The notes below the pieces were generated by a model. The model was not told the origin of the DNA. It did not search any database and saw nothing but the letters and a program-made list of their open reading frames with translations. Both the position numbers and the translations under genes were made by a program. From Pseudomonadales bacterium (GTDB lineage: Bacteria; Pseudomonadota; Gammaproteobacteria; Pseudomonadales; Azotimanducaceae), in NCBI GenBank assembly GCA_016779385.1, contig JADHNT010000015.1, forward strand, positions 1-36,050: a stretch of 36,050 bases of DNA. The letters are read 5' to 3'. The stretch's first letter is position 1. Each line of letters opens with the position of its first letter. Positions 26,971-33,499 of this stretch are shown piece after piece.

Positions 26971-27575
26971 AGCCCGCTTTCCTCCAGCATCGGCGCGATG
27001 GCCGCATCGAGCGCTTCCCGGGCGCGAAAAATCCTGGACCGCACGGTGCCCACGGGGGTATCCATTAACTGGCTAATCTCTTCGTAGCTGTGCCCTTCGA
27101 ACTCGCGCAGGGTGAGCGCCGTACGAAGCGCCTCGGGAAGCGCTTCCAGGGCCTGGAAGATCACGCGCTGTAGCTGCTCCGAAGCCAGGTCATGCTCAGG
27201 GCCCAGCTGGGTAAGCTGGGCCGAGGCCTCATCCACGGGCTCATCGCTCATAACCCGACGGGACGGGTGGGTAACGTGGGTCTTTGCCACGTTGATCGCA
27301 ATGCGGCACAGCCAGGTGTAGAACCGCGCATCCCCTCGAAAGCTACCGAGGGCACGATAGGCGCGAAGCAACGCATCCTGCACCACGTCGTCGGCGTCGT
27401 CTTCACTGCGCACCGTGCGAAGCACCAGCTGCTTCAGCCGAGGCCGGTATTTCAAGGCCAGCAGGTCGAAGGCCTGAAGATCGCCCGCGAGGGCCCGAGC
27501 CAGGAGGGCCTGGTCTTCCCCCTGCCCAGCCAGGGCCTCGGCAGAGACATTCAGCGATGAAGCGGTTTGGGCCAT
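26967..27575 (-). CDS. rpoE: RNA polymerase sigma factor RpoE/AlgU
   Basis: An extracytoplasmic-function sigma factor that controls the envelope stress response. The 202-residue product has region 2 (FDLLALKYRPRLKQLV, DADDVVQDALLRAYRAL, FYTWLCRIAINVAKTH) and region 4 with its helix-turn-helix (ALPEALRTALTLREFEG, SYEEISQLMDTPVGTVRSRIFRAREAL). The ATG at 27575 is chosen because it gives the family N-terminus and because the sigma-E type promoter lies 33-60 bases upstream; a frame open to 27839 would include the promoter. Its stop overlaps rseA by four bases. Confidence 0.95.
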   Translation of the reverse strand: MAQTASSLNVSAEALAGQGEDQALLARALAGDLQAFDLLALKYRPRLKQLVLRTVRSEDDADDVVQDALLRAYRALGSFRGDARFYTWLCRIAINVAKTHVTHPSRRVMSDEPVDEASAQLTQLGPEHDLASEQLQRVIFQALEALPEALRTALTLREFEGHSYEEISQLMDTPVGTVRSRIFRAREALDAAIAPMLEESGL

Positions 27576-27607
27576 GGGCCTCGGCTCCCTTTCCTGATCC
27601 ACCTCTG

Positions 27608-27635
27608 CTAGACCCCCTGAGCCTTCGAAAGTTCC
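27608..27635 (-). promoter_or_regulatory. Sigma-E type autoregulatory promoter of rpoE
   Basis: On the - strand GGAACTT (RC of 27629-27635) is followed after 16 bases by TCTAG (RC of 27608-27612). This matches the sigma-E/AlgU pattern GAACTT-N16/17-TCnnA/TCTGA closely in the -35 and moderately in the -10. Transcription would start near 27602, leaving a leader of about 27 bases before the rpoE ATG. Sigma-E autoregulation from such a promoter is established in E. coli and Pseudomonas. Confidence 0.8.
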
Positions 27636-27657
27636 CGTGGGCTGCCCTCCCCACGGG
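27634..27657. repeat. 8-bp inverted repeat between the rpoE and nadB promoters
   Basis: CCCGTGGG (27634-27641) and CCCACGGG (27650-27657) are perfect inverted repeats separated by 8 bases. They touch the rpoE -35 element and cover the -35 region of the nadB promoter candidate. They could be an operator or an RNA hairpin at neither transcript start. No known factor is assigned. Confidence 0.5.
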
Positions 27658-27659
27658 CG

Positions 27660-27665
27660 TATACT
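27660..27665 (+). promoter_or_regulatory. Possible -10 element of nadB
   Basis: TATACT is a 5 of 6 match to the sigma-70 -10 consensus, 44 bases before the nadB ATG. No clear -35 is found at 16-18 bases upstream; that region is occupied by the inverted repeat. Confidence 0.45.
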
Positions 27666-27708
27666 CAGCCCTCGGCTCCAAGGAGCGCAACACCACGAAG
27701 ACCACGAC

Positions 27709-29349
27709 ATGAGTGCGCAGCATCGCTTTGATGTCCTGATTCTCGGCAGTGGCGCCGCGGGCCTCGCAACGGCCCTGGCCCTCCCCGAGCATCTTTCCGT
27801 CGCCCTGCTCTCCAAGGGACCGCTCGCGGCGGGCGCCACCTCCTGGGCTCAGGGGGGCATCGCAGCCGTACTCGACGGCGACGACCACCTCGACAATCAC
27901 ATCCAGGACACCCTCGCCGCCGGCGCGGGACTGTGCCACCCGGACATCGTTCGCCAAGTAGTGGAAGGGGGACCCGGAGCCATTGAGTGGCTTGCCGCCC
28001 GGGGCGTGGCCTTCGACCAGGAGCGGGGCACGGGCGGCCCCGCTCGTTATCACCTTACTCAGGAAGGGGGCCACGGCCATCGCCGCATAGTTCACGCCGC
28101 CGATGCCACGGGGCGGGCCGTGGAGGACAGCCTCCTAGCCGAAGCTCAGCGCCGCCCCCGGCTCACGGTGTTCGAGGATCACCTCGCGGTCGATCTTCTG
28201 ATCCGGGAGAAGCTCAATCTGCCGGGCTCGGGCTGCGTCGGCGCCTACGTCCTCAATACGCTTACGGAGCAGGTGGAAACCTTTCAGGCTACGCACACGG
28301 TGCTGGCGACGGGCGGCGCGAGTAAGGTCTACCTCTACACCTCCAACCCCGACGGGGCCACGGGGGATGGCATCGCGATGGGCTGGCGTGGGGGTTGCCG
28401 CGTTGCGAATATGGAATTCAACCAATTCCACCCCACCTGCTTGTATCACCCGGAGGCCAAAAGCTTCCTCATCACGGAAGCGCTCCGCGGGGAGGGCGGC
28501 CTGTTGCGACTCCCCAGCGGGGAGCGCTTCATGGATCGCTTTCACCCCCAGGCCGAGCTCGCGCCCCGGGACGTGGTGGCCCGGGCCATCGACCATGAAA
28601 TGAAACGGCTGGGCGCAGACTGCCTTTATCTTGACGTCACCCACCTGCCCGCCGAGCGCCTAAAGCACCACTTCCCGAACATCTTTGCCCGATGCCTAGA
28701 ACTGGGCATCGATATCACGAAGGCTCCCATCCCCGTGGTGCCCGCCGCCCATTACACCTGCGGCGGCCTGGTCACAGACGCCCGGGGGCGCACCGACGTG
28801 CCCCAGCTCTACGCCGTAGGGGAATGCGCCTTCACCGGGCTCCACGGCGCCAATCGCATGGCGAGCAACTCGCTCCTCGAATGCATCGTCTTTGCTAAGG
28901 CAGCGGCTGAGGACATCGTCCGACGCCTGGAGAAGGCCCCAGATCCGGAAACCACGCTTCCCTCCTGGGACGAAAGCCGGGTGACGGACTCCGATGAAGA
29001 CGTGGTGATTTCCCACAACTGGGAGGAGCTGCGGCGCTTCATGTGGGATTACGTCGGCATTGTGCGGACGGACAAGCGTCTCGAGCGCGCCCAGCACCGG
29101 ATCAAAATGCTCCGGCGAGAGATTCATGAGTACTACGCCCATCACCGCATCAGCGGTGACCTGCTCGAGCTCCGAAACCTCGCTCTGGTGGCGGAGCTGA
29201 TCATTGAGGGGGCGCTAGCCCGGAAGGAAAGCCGGGGCCTGCACTACAACAAGGATTATCCCGAGTGCTCGGAGGCGCCGCGGGATACGGTGCTCTCCCC
29301 CTCACCGCTACGTCTCGACGCCCTCGCCTCCCAGCGCTGGCGCACCTAA
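27709..29349 (+). CDS. nadB: L-aspartate oxidase
   Basis: NadB is a flavoenzyme that oxidises L-aspartate to iminoaspartate, the first step of NAD synthesis with NadA. The 546-residue protein has the FAD-binding [14 protein letters not shown] near residue 12, [38 protein letters not shown], the substrate-site [27 protein letters not shown] and [19 protein letters not shown]. The fumarate reductase/succinate dehydrogenase flavoprotein C-terminal helices follow. The ATG at 27709 ([13 protein letters not shown]) fits the family; a longer frame from 27637 does not. nadB divergent from rpoE is conserved in E. coli and Pseudomonas. Its stop overlaps the convergent ygfX by four bases. Confidence 0.97.
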   Translation: MSAQHRFDVLILGSGAAGLATALALPEHLSVALLSKGPLAAGATSWAQGGIAAVLDGDDHLDNHIQDTLAAGAGLCHPDIVRQVVEGGPGAIEWLAARGVAFDQERGTGGPARYHLTQEGGHGHRRIVHAADATGRAVEDSLLAEAQRRPRLTVFEDHLAVDLLIREKLNLPGSGCVGAYVLNTLTEQVETFQATHTVLATGGASKVYLYTSNPDGATGDGIAMGWRGGCRVANMEFNQFHPTCLYHPEAKSFLITEALRGEGGLLRLPSGERFMDRFHPQAELAPRDVVARAIDHEMKRLGADCLYLDVTHLPAERLKHHFPNIFARCLELGIDITKAPIPVVPAAHYTCGGLVTDARGRTDVPQLYAVGECAFTGLHGANRMASNSLLECIVFAKAAAEDIVRRLEKAPDPETTLPSWDESRVTDSDEDVVISHNWEELRRFMWDYVGIVRTDKRLERAQHRIKMLRREIHEYYAHHRISGDLLELRNLALVAELIIEGALARKESRGLHYNKDYPECSEAPRDTVLSPSPLRLDALASQRWRT

Positions 29350-29810
29350 AACAGCGAAAGCTCGGGGAAACGCCGGTGCTGACGCACGAAGGCGCGATAG
29401 AGGGGCTCGGGCAGGCTGCCCCGCCACAGCAGCGCACAGCCCCGGCGCCCCGACGGCTCGCGCCACCGGAGCCATAGGTAGAGCGGCGCGTAACCCGTGA
29501 GCGCCAGGGCTTCAAGCTGAACCCAGTCGCGACGAGGAAGACAAAGGGCGACGCCGCGGTCGTCCCGGCGGTAGGCGCGCGGCGCTTGCCCCTGGCGAGG
29601 CCCCCAGGCCCGAAGCAGGGCCCCAGCGAGAAGCCCAAGGGCCATGGGAAGGGGCCACCCGTCCACCGCGAGCGTGGCGGCCGTGGTTAGCGCTAGCAGA
29701 GAAAAACCCCCTTGAATCCAGGCTTGGCTGGGCGCGAGCCCCAGCGCATGTTCTCCGAAGGGAAGGGCGCCGAAGTCTGGCGCCTCCCTAGCCGTCGATG
29801 GCCCCGGCAT
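29346..29810 (-). CDS. ygfX: YgfX/CptA-family membrane protein
   Basis: YgfX is a small inner-membrane protein usually paired with sdhE. The product is 154 residues from the ATG at 29810, which overlaps the end of sdhE by 23 bases; an upstream ATG at 29852 lies deeper inside sdhE. Residues about 30-68 contain two closely spaced hydrophobic segments ([14 protein letters not shown] and [12 protein letters not shown]). The cytoplasmic C-terminal part is Trp- and Arg-rich ([33 protein letters not shown]), as in the family. The call rests on topology and on position next to sdhE rather than on strong sequence motifs. Its stop codon overlaps the nadB stop by four bases. Confidence 0.75.
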   Translation of the reverse strand: MPGPSTAREAPDFGALPFGEHALGLAPSQAWIQGGFSLLALTTAATLAVDGWPLPMALGLLAGALLRAWGPRQGQAPRAYRRDDRGVALCLPRRDWVQLEALALTGYAPLYLWLRWREPSGRRGCALLWRGSLPEPLYRAFVRQHRRFPELSLF

Positions 29811-30072
29811 GGGCACGAATCTTGGCCACGATCCCGTTGAGCTCCGGATCAAGGGGCGCCGCTCGCCCAGTCATCCATAGCAAGAGCTCCGTGTCCTCCT
29901 CGGCAAGCAAGCGCTGGTAGGCCAGCTGCTCTGCGGGGGGCAAGGTGGCGAAGGCCTCCTCCACAAAGGGGAGAAAGAGTAGGTCGAGTTCCCGGAGCCC
30001 CCGGCGGCTGCGCCAGTGCAGGCGGGCCGCACTTAGGGCAGCGTCCTGCGCGGCGGCGTCGTAATCGGTCAT
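29788..30072 (-). CDS. sdhE: FAD assembly factor SdhE
   Basis: SdhE helps attach FAD covalently to succinate dehydrogenase and fumarate reductase flavoprotein subunits. The 94-residue protein carries the invariant RGxxE motif in SRRGLRELDLLF (Arg24, Gly25, Glu28). Further DUF339 family features are PFVEEAFATLPP, YQRLLAEEDTELLLWMTGRA and an Asp/Glu-rich helix. The ATG at 30072 has AAGGAG eight bases upstream; a frame open to 30189 would run into the promoter gap. It is divergent from ygfZ across 115 bases, the arrangement known from E. coli and Pseudomonas. Confidence 0.93.
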   Translation of the reverse strand: MTDYDAAAQDAALSAARLHWRSRRGLRELDLLFLPFVEEAFATLPPAEQLAYQRLLAEEDTELLLWMTGRAAPLDPELNGIVAKIRAHAGAIDG

Positions 30073-30090
30073 GGCGCGCTCCTTATGATG

Positions 30091-30102
30091 AACCCTAGGG
30101 TT
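30091..30102. repeat. 12-bp perfect palindrome in the sdhE-ygfZ gap
   Basis: AACCCTAGGGTT is a perfect palindrome between the divergent starts of sdhE and ygfZ, 19 bases before the sdhE ATG. It would lie in the sdhE leader or near its promoter. It could be an operator; a 12-bp palindrome can also arise by chance. Confidence 0.4.
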
Positions 30103-30122
30103 GGCAAAGCTTACCGGAACCC

Positions 30123-30151
30123 TTGAACCGGGGCCGGAGGACCGCAATAGT
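30123..30151 (+). promoter_or_regulatory. Possible sigma-70 promoter of ygfZ
   Basis: TTGAAC (30123-30128) and AATAGT (30146-30151) are 17 bases apart and each match four of six consensus bases. The start would fall near 30158, about 30 bases before the ygfZ ATG. Confidence 0.4.
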
Positions 30152-30187
30152 GTCTCACGAACAACGCCATGATCACGGGGCTCTTCC

Positions 30188-31081
30188 ATGGACGCGCACC
30201 GCCAACCGCTGGCCCAGGCCTTTCGCCTAGACCACTTTGCCCTGCTTCATCTGGAGGGGGCGGATGCCGCCGCCTTCTTCCAGGGCTACGCCACCTGCGA
30301 TACGCAACGCCTAGACGGCACGCAGGCCCTGGAGGGCGCGCTGTGCAATCGCCAAGGCCAGGTGCTCGCGACCTTCCTGGCCTGGGGCACGGCGGAGGCT
30401 CTCACCCTTCGGCTCCATGAAACGCTGGTTGCCCCCGTGAGCGCCTTTCTCGAGCCCTATCTGCGCTTTGCGAAATGCGCGCTGCGCACCGGCGAGGCCC
30501 AAGGTCTGGCCCTGCCTACGAACGGACTCAGCACCTTGCCGTCCCTTGCCCCGGGCGCGACGGCCCCGGCAGCCGATGGGCTGGTCTGGGTACAGCCGCC
30601 CGCGGGAGATCGAGAGCTTTGGGGAGAGAACGCCGCCCTCGCCCGCTGGTGCGCAAGCGAGGGCATCGAGCCGGGCCCCGAAAGCCCCTGGCTGGCCCGA
30701 ACGCTCGCCGCCGGGCGCCTGCCCTTTACCGCCGACCACAGCGGACAAGACCTGCCCCAGGGCTTCAACCTGGACCGCATCGGCGCCGTGGACTTCAAGA
30801 AAGGCTGTTACCTCGGCCAGGAAATCGTCGCCCGACTTCACTACCGTGGGCAGCCGAAGCGGCGACTCTACCTGGGCGAAAGTGCAGCGCCGCTCGCGGT
30901 GGGCGAAGCGGTGCGGGATTCATCGGGGAACCCTCTGGGGACCGTCCTTGCCTGCGCCGCAGAAGAGACAAGCGGGCCCTACCGCTTAGCCCTTAGCCTC
31001 TCGGTGAAGGGGCTGGAGAACACCGTCGGGCCATTCTCCACGGATACCGCCCCCCTAACGATCAACCCCGACCTCTCCTAA
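30188..31081 (+). CDS. ygfZ: Folate-dependent YgfZ protein
   Basis: YgfZ belongs to the GcvT-like family, binds tetrahydrofolate and supports assembly or repair of iron-sulfur proteins. The 297-residue product has the diagnostic motif KKGCYLGQEIVARLHYRG with the conserved Cys207. The N-terminal GcvT-like fold is seen in HLEGADAAAFFQGYATCDTQ and GALCNRQGQVLATF. The ATG at 30188 has only a weak purine-rich site upstream. It is divergent from sdhE and convergent with hspQ; 24 bases separate the ygfZ and hspQ stops. Confidence 0.93.
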   Translation: MDAHRQPLAQAFRLDHFALLHLEGADAAAFFQGYATCDTQRLDGTQALEGALCNRQGQVLATFLAWGTAEALTLRLHETLVAPVSAFLEPYLRFAKCALRTGEAQGLALPTNGLSTLPSLAPGATAPAADGLVWVQPPAGDRELWGENAALARWCASEGIEPGPESPWLARTLAAGRLPFTADHSGQDLPQGFNLDRIGAVDFKKGCYLGQEIVARLHYRGQPKRRLYLGESAAPLAVGEAVRDSSGNPLGTVLACAAEETSGPYRLALSLSVKGLENTVGPFSTDTAPLTINPDLS

Positions 31082-31105
31082 GAAAAGGCCCTTCGGAGCT
31101 ATCCT

Positions 31106-31414
31106 TTAATGAAGCCCCTTCGGGGCGTAGGCCCCGCCTTCGAGGTGGGTAAAGAAGGTTTCTAGGAGGGGGTGCTCGATGGGCCCCCGATCCGCCGCGG
31201 GGACCAAGTTACGCTCCGCCACGTAGGTGGTCTTGCTGCCGCCATGGACGAGCACGTGATACCACGGCGCATCCTTCGGCGGACGGCTCTGGGCCACCCG
31301 GTCATACCACTCGTCGGACAGGGCGAACTCCGCATCCACTCCAAAGATCACTCCCCGGTACCCCTGCTTGTGGTGATAGACGATGGCACCAAGAGGAAAG
31401 CGCACTCGATTCAT
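31106..31414 (-). CDS. hspQ: Heat shock protein HspQ
   Basis: HspQ is a small hemimethylated-DNA-binding/YccV-like protein that binds Lon protease as an activator in E. coli. The product is 102 residues from the ATG at 31414 (MNRVRFPLGAIVYH), the start that aligns with the family. An ATG at 31438 with GGAGG nine bases upstream is also possible and would add eight residues. Family marks are GYRGVIFGVDAEFALSDEWYDRVA, SRPPKDAPWYHVLVHGG and TTYVAERNL followed by a conserved acidic C-terminal helix. Its promoter candidate overlaps the palindrome at 31516-31534. Confidence 0.93.
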   Translation of the reverse strand: MNRVRFPLGAIVYHHKQGYRGVIFGVDAEFALSDEWYDRVAQSRPPKDAPWYHVLVHGGSKTTYVAERNLVPAADRGPIEHPLLETFFTHLEGGAYAPKGLH

Positions 31415-31494
31415 GGCAGTAACGGCTCCCAGCGCCATCCCCAGACACCTCCACGGGAGGCCCGAGGGCCTAGCCTAGGGGGAAACGGCCCACA

Positions 31495-31503
31495 AGCATA
31501 GCA
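31495..31503 (-). promoter_or_regulatory. Possible extended -10 element of hspQ
   Basis: On the - strand TGCTATGCT reads as TG, one base and TATGCT (RC of 31495-31503), an extended -10. The matching -35 position (31518-31523) falls inside the 19-bp palindrome. No sigma-32 type promoter was found. Confidence 0.4.
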
Positions 31504-31515
31504 ACCCCTCGGGAA

Positions 31516-31534
31516 AAATTGGTAATACCAATTT
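31516..31534. promoter_or_regulatory. Perfect 19-bp palindromic operator, FadR/GntR type
   Basis: AAATTGGTAATACCAATTT is a perfect palindrome around position 31525. It fits the TTGGT-NNN-ACCAA core bound by FadR-subfamily GntR regulators such as PdhR and LldR. It lies 68 bases before the start of such a regulator, which therefore probably binds it. It also covers the -35 position of the hspQ promoter candidate. Confidence 0.8.
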
Positions 31535-31544
31535 GGACTATCCA

Positions 31545-31573
31545 TTGCGGACCGACCTAAAGGGCCGTATTAT
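31545..31573 (+). promoter_or_regulatory. Likely promoter of the regulator-RND operon
   Basis: TTGCGG (31545-31550) and TATTAT (31568-31573) are 17 bases apart. The -10 matches five of six bases; the -35 keeps the TTG. The start would be near 31580, about 22 bases before the regulator ATG. The palindrome sits 10 bases upstream of the -35, so binding there could repress or activate. Confidence 0.55.
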
Positions 31574-31601
31574 CGCGACTCCTGAAGAACGCAGGACCGC
31601 C

Positions 31602-32366
31602 ATGAGCGCCCCCCACCTCACTCGCACGGAAGATGTTTTCAGCACTCTTCGCCATGAGGTGCTCACCGGACAGTATCGCCCGGGAGAACGCCTCCCTTCG
31701 GAGCGGGAGCTGGCCCTGCGCTTTGAAACGGGCCGCGGCGCAGTGCGAGAGGCCCTCCGCAAGCTCGAAACCCTGGGGCTGACCAAGAGCGCCCGGGGCG
31801 GATCCCGGGTGGCCGCGATCGATGAGGCAAGCCTTGATGTGCTCGGCCCGCTCCTGGACCTCCACCCCGTGCCCGACGCGGAGCTGGTCGACCAGTGCCT
31901 GAAGGTGCTCGAGCTCCTGGTCGGGGATGCCTGCGACCAGCTCCTGGCCAAGGGTTCGGAAGCCGGCATCGCCGCGGTGCGAGAGCGCATTGCCCAGTTT
32001 CTAGCCCTATCGGCCGGGGATCCGAACCTGCTGACGGCGCGCCTGGCCTTAAGCCAGGCCATGCTGCGGGAGTGCGGCAATCTGCCCATGCGCCTCATCG
32101 CCAACGGGCTGCGCATGCAGCTCTTAGAGCGGCTCTGGCCCCGGCTCCCGGAGCCCGACGAGACCTCCCTAGGGGAAGTTAAGGCCCTTCTCTGGGATCT
32201 AGACCAGGCCCTTGAAGGCCGTAATCGCCGCGGTGCCCGGCGCGCCCTTCAGGCCCTGACCCAACTCAATCGTGATCACCTGCGGGCGGCGCTCTGTGAC
32301 GCCGGCGCCACCTGTGATGTCAACGCCCTACTCCCCACGCCCCCACCTCGAGGTCTTACGCCATGA
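31602..32366 (+). CDS. GntR-family transcriptional regulator, FadR-like
   Basis: The 254-residue protein has an N-terminal GntR winged helix (about 8-72) with LRHEVLTGQYRPGERLPSER, ELALRFETGRGAVREALRKLE and the wing GGSRVA. The all-helical C-terminal domain is of FadR/FCD type. The three His of metal-binding FCD domains are not evident. The stretch ECGNLPMRLIANGLR recalls the SGNP..N-G segment of FadR-type acyl-CoA sensors, so a lipid ligand is possible but unproven. The ATG at 31602 has AGGA upstream; a longer frame to 31533 would enter the operator. Its TGA overlaps the adaptor start (ATGA), placing it first in an efflux operon. Ligand unknown. Confidence 0.88.
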   Translation: MSAPHLTRTEDVFSTLRHEVLTGQYRPGERLPSERELALRFETGRGAVREALRKLETLGLTKSARGGSRVAAIDEASLDVLGPLLDLHPVPDAELVDQCLKVLELLVGDACDQLLAKGSEAGIAAVRERIAQFLALSAGDPNLLTARLALSQAMLRECGNLPMRLIANGLRMQLLERLWPRLPEPDETSLGEVKALLWDLDQALEGRNRRGARRALQALTQLNRDHLRAALCDAGATCDVNALLPTPPPRGLTP

Positions 32367-33499
32367 AGCGCTTTCTTACCCCGGTCCTGATTGTGATCGC
32401 CGCCTTTGTGGGCGCCGCCGGACTTGTCGCCACGGCGCCGACCCTCTCGGCAGAAACCCCCGAGGCCGCGGCGCCGGCGGTACGCGTGACCACCGTAACC
32501 CCGGCACCTCAGCGCCTCGTGGTGCGAAGCCAGGGATCAGTCATGCCGCGCACGGAAAGTGCGCTGGTGGTGGAGGTCGATGGACGTATCGAGTGGGTGA
32601 GCGAAGCCATGGTGTCCGGCGGCACTTTTGAGGCTGGCGCACCGCTCCTTCGCCTCGACGACACGGACCCGCGCCTCGCCCTGGAAAGCGCCGAAGCCTC
32701 CCGGGACCAGGCCGCCGCCGAGCTGGCCAATGCCCGCTTTGAGTACGATCGCGTTAAGCCGCTCCTGAATAAGCAACTGGTGAGCCGCTCGGCCCTGGAA
32801 AGCGCGGAGCGGCGGCTTCGGGTGGCGGAAGCCGGCCTTCGTGCCGGGGAAAGCGCCGTGGCTCGGGCCCAGCGGGATCTAGAGCGCACCGTACTGCGCG
32901 CCCCCTTCGACGGCATCGTTCGCCAGGAAACCATCGATGTGGGGCAATTCGTACGCCGGGGCAGCGAGATTGCCCGGCTCTACGCCATCGACGCGATGGA
33001 GGTGCGCTTGCCCATCGCCGACGAGCAGCTGGCCTTCCTCGGCTTCCGGCTGGGGCAGCGCTTCGATCCCGAGCAGGCGCCCAGGGTCACCCTGAGCGCG
33101 CCCTTCGGAGGCGTCGAGCAGCGCTGGGAGGGCCGCATCTTGCGCGCCGAAGGGGAGCTCGACGCGCGCTCCCGCATGATCCACCTCGTGGCCCGGGTAG
33201 AACGCCCGGAGCCCACCCTGCCTCTGGGACTCTACGTCTCAGCCACTATCGACGGAACGGTCGCCCAGGACATCATCACCCTCCCCCGCTCCGCACTACG
33301 GGAGGGCAATCAGGTTATCGTGATTGACGAGGAGAACCGCCTCGAGCTGCGCCCCGTTACCCCCCTACGCTTCTTCGAGGACGACGTGCTGATTCAGGAC
33401 GGCCTCGCCGCGGGGGAGCGGGTATGCCTTTCCCCCTTGCAAACGGTGGTGGAGGGCATGCGCGTCCAGCCCCTTCAGCAAGGGGGCGCTGAGCAATGA
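32363..33499 (+). CDS. RND efflux periplasmic adaptor (membrane fusion protein)
   Basis: A HlyD/AcrA-like adaptor that joins an inner-membrane RND pump to an outer-membrane channel. The 378-residue product begins with a membrane anchor or signal segment (about 6-30, VLIVIAAFVGAAGLVATA) without a lipobox cysteine. The barrel-sandwich/lipoyl half motif is near 68-100. An alpha-helical hairpin of about 110-175 follows (SAEASRDQAAAELANARFEY, RSALESAERRLRVAEAGL). The second lipoyl half is LERTVLRAPFDGIVRQ, and a beta-barrel and membrane-proximal domain complete it. It overlaps the regulator and the pump gene by four bases each (ATGA), so the three are translated together. Substrate cannot be read from the sequence. 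Confidence 0.92.
   Translation: MKRFLTPVLIVIAAFVGAAGLVATAPTLSAETPEAAAPAVRVTTVTPAPQRLVVRSQGSVMPRTESALVVEVDGRIEWVSEAMVSGGTFEAGAPLLRLDDTDPRLALESAEASRDQAAAELANARFEYDRVKPLLNKQLVSRSALESAERRLRVAEAGLRAGESAVARAQRDLERTVLRAPFDGIVRQETIDVGQFVRRGSEIARLYAIDAMEVRLPIADEQLAFLGFRLGQRFDPEQAPRVTLSAPFGGVEQRWEGRILRAEGELDARSRMIHLVARVERPEPTLPLGLYVSATIDGTVAQDIITLPRSALREGNQVIVIDEENRLELRPVTPLRFFEDDVLIQDGLAAGERVCLSPLQTVVEGMRVQPLQQGGAEQ

Noticed and set aside
27403-28095. A 230-codon - strand frame spanning the rpoE and nadB starts
   Set aside because: It overlaps both well-supported genes and their promoters and has no family features.
31439-31500. A heat-shock (sigma-32) promoter for hspQ
   Set aside because: CTTG and CCCCTA fragments occur but their spacing is far too short.
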